12,441 nt of DNA. Origin: Anaerolineae bacterium (GTDB lineage: Bacteria; Chloroflexota; Anaerolineae; JACIWP01). The notes beneath the pieces are model-generated. The model made no database searches. It was not told where the DNA came from and was given only the letters and a program-made list of their open reading frames with translations. Of the stretch, positions 6,621 to 12,441 are shown piece by piece. Every line of letters begins with the position of its first letter. Position 1 is the first letter of the stretch. The DNA lies in the NCBI GenBank assembly GCA_014360855.1, contig JACIWP010000064.1, positions 1 to 12,441 of the forward strand, read 5' to 3'. The position numbers and the translations under genes are program-made.

Positions 6621-6653
6621 CACGCGCAATCAGAACTCTGCGGGACGGTTGCG

Positions 6654-8396
6654 GTGCTCCCTCTCGAACGGCAGGCGAGTATCTTACAATTACTGCGCCA
6701 GACACCGGGCATCACGGTGAGTGAGTTGGCCCAGATGTTGCATGTGTCAGAGGGCACGATCCGCAACGACTTGAAGGCGCTGGAGAGCGCCGGCAAGATC
6801 CAGCGCGTGCGCGGCGGCGCCATCGTCCCCGACCACCACACCTTCATCAGCCCCACATTTGCGGCTCGCGCTCGCACGAACGTGCGCGCCAAGGAATGCA
6901 TCGCCCGCTGGGCGGCGGAACTGGTGGAAGACGGCGACTCGATTATGCTCGACGCCAGCACCACCGTCTATGCCATGGTCCCGTACCTGCAGAAGCGCAA
7001 GAACCTGACGGTTATCACCAACGGCATAGAGATCGCCCTCGCCCTGGCCAAAAACCTCTCTCACACGGTCATCCTCATCGGCGGCAAGGTGCGGCCCGAT
7101 GGCACATCGGTCGGCGGCAGTCTGGGCGAGCAAATCGTGCGCAACCTCCATGCCCGCACCGCCTTCGTCTCCTGCACGGGATTCTCCGTATCCGCCGGCC
7201 TCACCGAAGTAGACCTGCCCGAGATCGAACTCAAGCGGTTGATGATCCAGAGCGCGGACCGGGTGATAGCACTGATAGACTCCAGCAAATTTGGACGGGT
7301 GGACCTCACTTCCTTCGCTTCCATCGAGCAGATTGCCCATATCTTCACCGATGACCAGATCGCCCCCGCCTACATCGAAGAACTGCGCCAAACCCCGATC
7401 CAGCTCACGGTATGCAGTGAAGAGAGCACCTCCACCTATCCACCCAGCCGGCATCCGCCCAGACCGAAGCGCTACAAGATCGGCTTCGCCAACCTCAGCG
7501 ACGCCCTGCCCTTCGCCGCCGATGTGCGCCGCGGCCTGGAGCGAGCCATCCAGATAACACCCGACATGGAGCTGATCGCCCGCGATAACCAGATGGACAC
7601 CGAGGTAGCTCTGCGTGTCGCGGATGAGCTGATCGCCGCCGGCGTCCACCTGGTCATCGAATACCACCTGGACGAGCAGGCCGGCCCCCAGCTCATGAAC
7701 AAGTTCCAGCGCGCCGGCATCCCCGTCATCGCCGTGGACATCCCCATCGTGGGCGCCACCTTCTTCGGCGTAGATAACTACCGCGCCGGCCATCTGGCCG
7801 GCCTGGCCCTTGGGGAATGGATCCTCCGCCACTGGCAGGGCCATGTGGAGCAGGTGATCATGCTCGAAGAGCCGCGCGCCGGCAAACTGCCCGCCGCCCG
7901 CATGCAGGGCCAGCTCGACGGCCTGCAGAAAATCCTCGGGCCCCTGCCGGCGGAGCGCATCCGCAGCGTCAACTGCGGCAATAACTGCCGCATGAGCGAA
8001 GAACAAATATACCGGCTCCTTCAGGAAATGCCGTCCGTCCACCGCATCGCCGTGCTGTGCTTTAATGACGAGGCGGCATTGGGAGCGGTGCGGGCGGCCC
8101 GCCAACTGGGGCGCGAGGAGGACCTGGTGGTGGTGGGACAGGGCGCCGACCGGCAGGTGCGCCAGGAGATACGGGACCCGCAGTCGCGCATCATCGGCTC
8201 CACCGCCTACTGGCCCGAGCGCTACGGCCCCAAGCTGGTCGAGATCGCCGGCAAAATCCTCGCCGGCCAGCCGGTCCCGCCGGCCATCTTCAACGAGCAC
8301 GTGTTTATCTCGCACGACAACATCAACCTGTACTATCCGCAGGACGTTGATTCTGCCGTGTACGAATTACCTATTGCCCAAGAGGAAATGCTATGA
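6654..8396 (+). CDS. DeoR-type repressor fused to a periplasmic-binding-protein-like sugar sensor
   Basis: The 580-residue protein has three parts. Residues 1-60 are a DeoR winged helix-turn-helix (LERQASILQLL, VSELAQMLHVSEGTIRNDLKALE, then RVRGGA). Residues about 75-252 are the DeoR effector domain (IMLDASTTVYAM, TNGIEIA, LIGGKVRPDGTSVGG, IALIDSSKFGR), which in the family senses phosphorylated sugars. After a Pro/Ser-rich linker (about 256-272), residues 273-560 resemble type I periplasmic sugar-binding/LacI-core domains (KIGFANLSDALPFAADVRRGLERA, IPVIAVD, GVDNYRAGHLAG, FNDEAALGAVRA, VVGQGAD). No signal peptide is present, so it is cytoplasmic. Ordinary DeoR regulators are about 250 residues. 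The GTG at 6654 is the first start after an in-frame stop at 6579, and later Mets would break the HTH; its Shine-Dalgarno is weak. It probably controls this transporter operon and perhaps the catabolic genes. The stop overlaps the next ATG (ATGA). Confidence 0.85.
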   Translation: MLPLERQASILQLLRQTPGITVSELAQMLHVSEGTIRNDLKALESAGKIQRVRGGAIVPDHHTFISPTFAARARTNVRAKECIARWAAELVEDGDSIMLDASTTVYAMVPYLQKRKNLTVITNGIEIALALAKNLSHTVILIGGKVRPDGTSVGGSLGEQIVRNLHARTAFVSCTGFSVSAGLTEVDLPEIELKRLMIQSADRVIALIDSSKFGRVDLTSFASIEQIAHIFTDDQIAPAYIEELRQTPIQLTVCSEESTSTYPPSRHPPRPKRYKIGFANLSDALPFAADVRRGLERAIQITPDMELIARDNQMDTEVALRVADELIAAGVHLVIEYHLDEQAGPQLMNKFQRAGIPVIAVDIPIVGATFFGVDNYRAGHLAGLALGEWILRHWQGHVEQVIMLEEPRAGKLPAARMQGQLDGLQKILGPLPAERIRSVNCGNNCRMSEEQIYRLLQEMPSVHRIAVLCFNDEAALGAVRAARQLGREEDLVVVGQGADRQVRQEIRDPQSRIIGSTAYWPERYGPKLVEIAGKILAGQPVPPAIFNEHVFISHDNINLYYPQDVDSAVYELPIAQEEML

Positions 8397-9904
8397 CGGA
8401 ACCGATTCTAGAGCTACTGCACATCTCCAAGCGATTCGACATGACCCAGGCGCTGGATGACGTCTCCCTGGCCATCTACCCTGGGGAAATCCATGCGCTG
8501 GTGGGGGAAAACGGCGCCGGCAAATCCACCCTCATCAAAATCGCTACCGGCGTCCATCAGCCGGACACGGGCGAGATCCGGGTGCAGGGCCGGCCGGTAG
8601 TCATCCGCAACTCACAAGAGGCCCAGGCGCTCGGCATCGCCGCCATCTACCAGGAGCCCATGATCTTCCCGGACCTGAACGTGGCGGAGAACATTTTCAT
8701 CAGTCACCGCTCTCGCGGCCCCTTCGTCCGCTGGAACCAAATGTATAAGGACGCCGAAAAAATTCTGGCCAAGCTCGGTGTGGTGATGGACGTGCGGCAG
8801 TCTGCCCAGGGCCTGACCGTGGCGCAACAGCAGACCGTCGAAATCGCCCGCGCCATCTCCCTGGATGTGCGCGTCCTCATCATGGACGAACCCACCTCCG
8901 CCCTCTCCCTGCACGAGGTCCAGCAGTTGTTTAAGCTGGTGCGCTCCCTGCGCGATCGCGGCATCGCCGTGCTGTTCATCGGCCACCGGCTGGAAGAGGT
9001 GTTCGAGATCGCCGACCGCATCACGGTGCTCCGGGATGGCAAGCTCATCTCCTCTCGACCGCGCAGTGAGGTCACGGTGGAACAGGTAATTCGTGACATG
9101 GTGGGCCGCGAGGTGGAGGAGTTCTTCGCCAAAAGCTCCGTTCAGCACGGCGAAGTGGTGCTGTCAGTGCGGGGATTGACCAAACAGAACGTCTTCTACG
9201 ACGTTAATTTCGACCTGCGGCGGGGAGAGGTGCTGGGCTTCGCCGGCCTGGTCGGCTCCCGCCGCACGGACGTCGCCCTGGCGCTGTTCGGCATCGAGCC
9301 AGCCGACGCCGGCGAAATCACCATTGGCGGCAAATCCGTCCGCATCCGCTCCCCTCAACAGGCCATGGAGCTGGGCATCGCCTATGTCACCGAGGACCGC
9401 CGCAAGTACGGCCTGGTGATGCCCATGCCCATTTGTGCCAACATTACCCTGCCAACCCTGCCCCAATTCCTGAACGGCCTGGGGCTGATTCAGCGCCAGA
9501 AGGAGATCGAGGTAGCGGAACAATTCCGTCAGCGTCTGAACATCATGACCCCATCGGTCCTGAACACCGTTGAGCGCCTTTCCGGCGGGAACCAGCAGAA
9601 AGTGCTCCTCTGCAAATGGCTGAACGTCCAGCCTAGGGTGCTGATCCTGGATGAACCGACCCGTGGTATTGACGTGGGCGCCAAGGTGGAGGTCCACCAT
9701 ATGATCAACGACCTTGCCGCCCAGGGGATCGGCATCATCCTGATCTCGTCGGATCTGCCGGAAGTGCTGGCGATGAGCGACCGCATCCTGGTGATGCATG
9801 AAGGCCGGCAGATGGGCATCTACACCCGCGAAGAGGCCACACAGGAGAAAATCATGGCCGCCGCCATGGGTCATCCCGAAGCGATTCTGGAGAGACAAGC
9901 ATGA
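8393..9904 (+). CDS. Sugar ABC transporter ATP-binding protein with two NBDs (RbsA/RhaT-like)
   Basis: The 503 residues match the fused two-domain ATPases of the monosaccharide (CUT2) importers. The first NBD has Walker A GENGAGKST (38-46), Q-loop YQEP, signature LTVAQQQ (141-147), Walker B VLIMDEPTSAL (161-171) and the switch His in IGHRLEE. The second NBD has a degenerate Walker A (AGLVGSRRTD, 284-293, lacking the Lys), signature LSGGNQQK (396-403) and Walker B VLILDEPTRGID. The degenerate second Walker A is normal in this family. It powers import through the two following permeases. It starts in a 4-base overlap with the regulator stop, with GAGGAA just upstream, and its own stop overlaps the next start, so translation is likely coupled. 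Rhamnose, ribose and AI-2 systems share this form; context favours a rhamnose-like sugar. Confidence 0.92.
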   Translation: MTEPILELLHISKRFDMTQALDDVSLAIYPGEIHALVGENGAGKSTLIKIATGVHQPDTGEIRVQGRPVVIRNSQEAQALGIAAIYQEPMIFPDLNVAENIFISHRSRGPFVRWNQMYKDAEKILAKLGVVMDVRQSAQGLTVAQQQTVEIARAISLDVRVLIMDEPTSALSLHEVQQLFKLVRSLRDRGIAVLFIGHRLEEVFEIADRITVLRDGKLISSRPRSEVTVEQVIRDMVGREVEEFFAKSSVQHGEVVLSVRGLTKQNVFYDVNFDLRRGEVLGFAGLVGSRRTDVALALFGIEPADAGEITIGGKSVRIRSPQQAMELGIAYVTEDRRKYGLVMPMPICANITLPTLPQFLNGLGLIQRQKEIEVAEQFRQRLNIMTPSVLNTVERLSGGNQQKVLLCKWLNVQPRVLILDEPTRGIDVGAKVEVHHMINDLAAQGIGIILISSDLPEVLAMSDRILVMHEGRQMGIYTREEATQEKIMAAAMGHPEAILERQA

Positions 9905-10965
9905 AATTCATCACCCGCATCCTTCGACCCGAACAAGTTCGCGAGCTGGTCACACTGTTCCTGATCGTTATCATTGTGTTGGGCTTCGGCACCCTTCTCA
10001 AGGATTACTACACCGGGCGCACCTTCGTGCGCGTCTCAACCAGCATTGCCATCATCGCGGTGGTCGCTATGGCCCAGACGCTGGTAGCCATCACGCGCAA
10101 CATTGACCTGTCGCTGGGAGCCATTGTCGGGTTCTGCGCCTTTTTCCTGGGCGTCCAGCTCTCGTATCACCATGAGATTGGCCCGGTGCCGGCGGCGCTC
10201 ATCGCCATCGCGGTCGGGACCGCCATGGGGATGATCAACGGTCTCATCATCGCCTACGGACGGGTACCGGCCATCATCACCACCATCGGCACCATGGCCA
10301 TCTACCGCACCGCCATTGTGCTCTATTCCGCCCCCGAAGGCGGCATCGTCTCCGCCCACCGCTTACCGATGTGGGCGCGCCAGTTCGCCAGCTGGAGCAT
10401 CTTCAAAGTCGGCGATCTGGACTTCCGCGTCATGGTGGGCATTGCTATCGCGGTGGTCATCCTCATCCAATTAATGCTGACATACCTGCCCTACGGCCGC
10501 CGGCTGTACGCCATCGGATCCAACCCGGAAGCAGCGCGCATCGCCGGCTTCCCCGCTCAGCGCATTGTCTTCATCGCCTACCTCATCGGCGGCGCGCTGG
10601 CCGGCCTGGGCGGCTATCTCTTCCTGCTCCAGTACGGCAACCTGATGGTGCTGGCCGGCGTGGGTCTGGAATTTGACGCGGTGGCCGCGGCCGTGGTGGG
10701 CGGCGTGAACATTTTCGGTGGGACCGGGACAGCCATCGGTGCCTTCCTGGGCGCGACGCTTATCGGTACCCTGGACTACAGCCTGCGGCGCTGGCCGGCC
10801 ATCAGCGAGTTCTGGCGCAACGCCATCCTCGGCCTCCTCATCCTGCTCGCCGTCGCCACCGACAGCGCCATCATGGCCCGTCTGCGGTCGATCTGGGCCC
10901 GCGCCGCGGCCGCCAGGACCGCCGAAATGGCGGAAGCGAAGGCCCGCTCCATGCCGCAGGCGTGA
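9901..10965 (+). CDS. Sugar ABC transporter permease 1 (RbsC/RhaP-like)
   Basis: This 354-residue integral membrane protein belongs to the branched-chain/ribose permease fold. Hydrophobic segments lie at about 15-33, 46-64, 69-88, 96-118, 122-142, 176-196, 222-245, 256-290 and 306-320. RNIDLSLGAIVG (66-77) matches the family's GGIDLSVG motif. The cytoplasmic coupling segment GRRLYAIGSNPEAARIAGF (199-217) and GGVNIFGGTGT (267-277) are clear. A hydrophilic Ala/Arg/Glu-rich tail ends the protein. It forms half of the membrane channel with the product of the gene at 11028. The ATG overlaps the stop of the ATPase gene (ATGA), and GGAGAG lies about six bases upstream. Confidence 0.92.
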   Translation: MKFITRILRPEQVRELVTLFLIVIIVLGFGTLLKDYYTGRTFVRVSTSIAIIAVVAMAQTLVAITRNIDLSLGAIVGFCAFFLGVQLSYHHEIGPVPAALIAIAVGTAMGMINGLIIAYGRVPAIITTIGTMAIYRTAIVLYSAPEGGIVSAHRLPMWARQFASWSIFKVGDLDFRVMVGIAIAVVILIQLMLTYLPYGRRLYAIGSNPEAARIAGFPAQRIVFIAYLIGGALAGLGGYLFLLQYGNLMVLAGVGLEFDAVAAAVVGGVNIFGGTGTAIGAFLGATLIGTLDYSLRRWPAISEFWRNAILGLLILLAVATDSAIMARLRSIWARAAAARTAEMAEAKARSMPQA

Positions 10966-11010
10966 TAGGGAACGAGCATATGGCACAGCCCATGCTGGCA
11001 CACAATAACC

Positions 11011-11020
11011 AGAGGAGGAA
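11011..11020 (+). promoter_or_regulatory. Strong Shine-Dalgarno that decides the permease 2 start
   Basis: AGAGGAGGAA places GGAGG nine bases before ATG 11028. The frame stays open back to a GTG at 10962 that overlaps the permease 1 stop, and there is an ATG at 10980, but neither has a comparable site. I therefore start the gene at 11028. Confidence 0.7.
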
Positions 11021-11027
11021 GAATTCC

Positions 11028-12080
11028 ATGCTGAGCACTCGTCTCGCATCCCTTCGCCGGATGCAGTTCCTGCGCTCATGGGAGGCCATCCTTTTCGTCC
11101 TGTTTCTGATCACCCTATTCTATAATTCGGCGCGCGCGCCGGCGTACCTGACGGTGGAAAACCAGATCAACGTCTTCTACCTGTACGCCGAGAAGATCAT
11201 CGTCGCGTTGATCATGACCTTCATTATCATTAACGGGGAAATTGACCTGTCGGTCTCATCGGTGATGGGCCTTGCCGCCGGCATCCTCGGCCGCATGATC
11301 GAGCTGGGCTATCCTGGAGAACTCGCCCTCGCGGCGGCGCTGATCACCGGCCTCCTCTGCGGCCTGTGGAACGGCTTGTGGATCGCCTACGGCCGGCTCT
11401 CCTCCCTCATCGTCACCCTGGCCGGCATGATCATGTTCCGCGGCCTGGTATGGGTGCTGGTCGAGGACCGCTCCATCACCACCTTCCCCGATTGGATCAA
11501 CAACATGGGCCAGCGTCCCATCCTGGGTCCATTCCCGCTGTCCCTGCTGATCTTCTTCTTCCTGCTCGTCATCGCCTATATCGTCCTCCAGCATTCCGCA
11601 TTTGGGCGCTACGTGTACGTCATCGGCAACAACCGCGAGGTGGCACGCTTTTCTGGCGTCAAGGTCGAGGCCGTGAAGCTGGTGCTGTTCATTGCCTCTG
11701 GCCTGATCTCGGCCCTGGCCGGCGTGCTGTACACCGCCCGCCTGGGCGCCATGCGCGCCAGCACCGCCGAAGGCTTTGAGCTGGAAATCATCACCATGGT
11801 GCTCCTGGGCGGCGTCAATATCTTCGGCGGCTCTGGCACCCTTCTCGGCGTACTGCTGTCTATCCTGCTGATCCTGAACCTGCGCAACGGTATGTCGCTG
11901 TCCAACATCACCCTCCAACAGCAGACTGGCGTCATTGGCGCACTGCTCATCTTCTCGGTGCTCGTGCCCAACCTGGCCAACCGGGTGCGGGCTGAACTGA
12001 ATCGCCGGCGTTTCGCTCGTCTGGCTGCCGAACGAGCAGCTCTCGCGGAGAGAAAGGAGGTGAAAGCAGAGACAAAGTGA
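11028..12080 (+). CDS. Sugar ABC transporter permease 2 (RbsC/RhaQ-like)
   Basis: The 350-residue membrane protein is a diverged relative of permease 1. Hydrophobic segments occur at about 19-33, 56-69, 73-90, 97-121, 126-145, 168-187, 216-234, 252-285 and 301-315. GEIDLSVSSVMGLAAG (70-85), FGRYVYVIGNNREVARFSGV (192-211) and GGVNIFGGSGT (261-271) are the family motifs. The C-terminal tail (about 318-350) is strongly charged, rich in Arg, Ala, Glu and Lys, and probably cytoplasmic. Together with permease 1 and the ATPase it forms a heterodimeric importer like rhamnose and AI-2 systems. An upstream extension of 22 residues from GTG 10962 is possible but less likely than the start at 11028. A sequence closely complementary to the 16S rRNA end, AAAGGAGGTGA (12053-12063), lies inside its last codons. 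Confidence 0.9.
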   Translation: MLSTRLASLRRMQFLRSWEAILFVLFLITLFYNSARAPAYLTVENQINVFYLYAEKIIVALIMTFIIINGEIDLSVSSVMGLAAGILGRMIELGYPGELALAAALITGLLCGLWNGLWIAYGRLSSLIVTLAGMIMFRGLVWVLVEDRSITTFPDWINNMGQRPILGPFPLSLLIFFFLLVIAYIVLQHSAFGRYVYVIGNNREVARFSGVKVEAVKLVLFIASGLISALAGVLYTARLGAMRASTAEGFELEIITMVLLGGVNIFGGSGTLLGVLLSILLILNLRNGMSLSNITLQQQTGVIGALLIFSVLVPNLANRVRAELNRRRFARLAAERAALAERKEVKAETK

Positions 12081-12157
12081 GTACGTCAACCGGTAGTCCA
12101 CCATTGCGAGAATTGTCCCGCCATTCCATGAGTAAGGAGAAGGAGGAAATAGTATGA
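12077..12157 (+). CDS. Possible 26-codon small ORF between permease 2 and binding protein
   Basis: GTG at 12077 overlaps the permease 2 stop (GTGA). The frame runs 26 codons and stops with TGA at 12155-12157, overlapping the ATG of the binding protein (ATGA). AAAGGAGGTGA (12053-12063) is a near-ideal Shine-Dalgarno but its spacing to the GTG is long, about 13 bases. The peptide is hydrophilic, begins Ser/Thr-rich and ends SKEKEEIV; I recognise no family. It could be a translational relay that links the two genes, or a chance open frame in a 73-base spacer. Confidence 0.25.
   Translation: MSTSTGSPPLRELSRHSMSKEKEEIV
12140..12147 (+). promoter_or_regulatory. Strong Shine-Dalgarno of the binding-protein gene
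   Basis: AAGGAGGA lies six bases before the ATG at 12154; a second GGAG precedes it at 12135-12138. Such a strong site fits the high output usual for solute-binding proteins. Confidence 0.65.
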
Positions 12158-12441
12158 AAGCGATTGCTGTACGTCTCGTTGCCGTGTTGGTCATCCTGAG
12201 CCTGGTGCTCACAGCCTGTGCACCGGCCGCCACTCCCGCGCCGACCCAAGCGCCTACACAGCCGCCGACCCAAGCGCCCACACAGGCGCCCACGCAGGCA
12301 CCGACCCAGGCACCCACTGCCGCCCCGAGCGGACCGGTGAAAGCGACGCCGGGGCAGAAGGTGGACATGGTGCTCCTGCCCAAGTTCCTGGGCAACATCG
12401 TCTTCGACCAGGCGCACCGCGGCGCTCAGGAGGCTCATGCG
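12154..12441 (+). CDS. Lipoprotein sugar-binding protein of the ABC transporter, N-terminal part
   Basis: Ninety-six codons are present before the window ends. A short basic N terminus (MKAIAVR), a hydrophobic core and the lipobox LTAC with Cys22 form a lipoprotein signal peptide, so the protein is anchored outside the cytoplasmic membrane. Residues 29-56 are a low-complexity tether of seven four-residue units, mostly APTQ. The mature fold begins at about residue 68 with VDMVLLPKFLGNIVFDQAHRGAQEAHA, the first strand and helix of the ribose/rhamnose/AI-2 type sugar-binding family. It should capture the sugar and deliver it to the permeases encoded just upstream. The 73-base spacer before it holds a strong Shine-Dalgarno. 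Its position as last visible gene of the transporter run is reasonable for CUT2 systems, though ligand identity cannot be told. Confidence 0.88.
   Translation, partial: MKAIAVRLVAVLVILSLVLTACAPAATPAPTQAPTQPPTQAPTQAPTQAPTQAPTAAPSGPVKATPGQKVDMVLLPKFLGNIVFDQAHRGAQEAHA
12238..12321 (+). repeat. 12-bp tandem repeat encoding the APTQ tether
   Basis: Seven in-frame 12-base units encode APTQ, APTQ, PPTQ, APTQ, APTQ, APTQ, APTA. Units 1-2 and 3-4 form two 24-base copies that differ at only two positions, suggesting stepwise duplication. The number of units may vary between strains without shifting the frame. Confidence 0.75.

Larger units (their letters stand above)
6523..6648. repeat. 10-bp inverted repeat flanking the central promoter
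   Basis: CCGTCCCGCA at 6523-6532 and TGCGGGACGG at 6639-6648 are perfect reverse complements. The first arm is 17 bases upstream of the -35 box; the second sits where the ribosome binding site of the regulator gene would be. The centres are 116 bp apart, close to eleven helical turns. They may be paired protein sites that loop the promoter, or form a long-range RNA stem in read-through transcripts. No experiment supports either. Confidence 0.4.

Noticed and set aside
6584..6653. Riboswitch in the 70-base leader of the regulator
   Set aside because: The leader is short, and I see no conserved riboswitch core or terminator/antiterminator pair; the repeats look more like protein sites.
6747..8315. 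Long open frame of 522 codons on the minus strand opposite the regulator gene
   Set aside because: Same antisense-shadow effect; no recognisable domain, and the sense gene accounts for the region.
10962..11027. N-terminal extension of permease 2 from GTG 10962
   Set aside because: The frame is open and overlaps the permease 1 stop, but no good ribosome binding site precedes it, whereas ATG 11028 has an excellent one and begins where the permease similarity begins.
8393..12441. Autoinducer-2 (Lsr) uptake system
   Set aside because: The ATPase-permease-permease-binding protein layout also fits Lsr, but no LsrF, LsrG or LsrK relative is present and the kinase is of rhamnulokinase type.

Overview
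This is a GC-rich window in which every recognisable gene lies on the + strand. It reads as a carbohydrate-use locus of a bacterium. The closing lipoprotein gene has a lipobox followed by an (Ala-Pro-Thr-Gln)n linker, a style common in solute-binding proteins of Chloroflexota (Anaerolineae-like lineages). Together with the gene content this makes a Chloroflexota origin my best guess; it is inference, not proof.

Left half (1-6477), a tightly packed catabolic operon whose promoter lies upstream of the window: the C-terminal part of a TIM-barrel sugar isomerase of the L-rhamnose/D-apiose isomerase kind; a RuBisCO-like protein (RLP, 448 aa); E1-alpha, E1-beta and lipoyl-bearing E2 subunits of a thiamine-diphosphate 2-oxoacid/acetoin dehydrogenase complex; and a rhamnulokinase-family FGGY kinase. 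No E3 gene and no rhamnulose-1-phosphate aldolase is visible.

Centre (6478-6653): the only sizeable gap, 176 bases. It holds a 10-bp hairpin over the kinase stop codon, a strong sigma70-type promoter (TTGACA-17-TATGCT), an imperfect direct repeat with a 21-bp period just downstream of the -10 box (candidate operator), and a 10-bp inverted repeat flanking the whole promoter.

Right half (6654-12441), regulation and uptake: a 580-aa regulator that joins a full DeoR-type repressor to a periplasmic-binding-protein-like sugar domain; a two-NBD sugar ABC ATPase; two permeases of the ribose/rhamnose/AI-2 type; and the start of a lipoprotein substrate-binding protein, cut by the window end. Overlapping ATGA junctions link regulator, ATPase and first permease.

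Working model (inference): the ABC importer brings in a rhamnose-like, possibly deoxy or branched, sugar. The isomerase and kinase turn it into a phosphorylated ketose. The RLP acts on that phosphate or a product of it, and the E1/E2 complex oxidises a downstream 2-oxo or acyloin compound to an acyl-CoA. The combination of RLP, rhamnulokinase-like kinase and dehydrogenase complex, controlled by a fused two-sensor DeoR regulator, is the best candidate here for an undescribed pathway.
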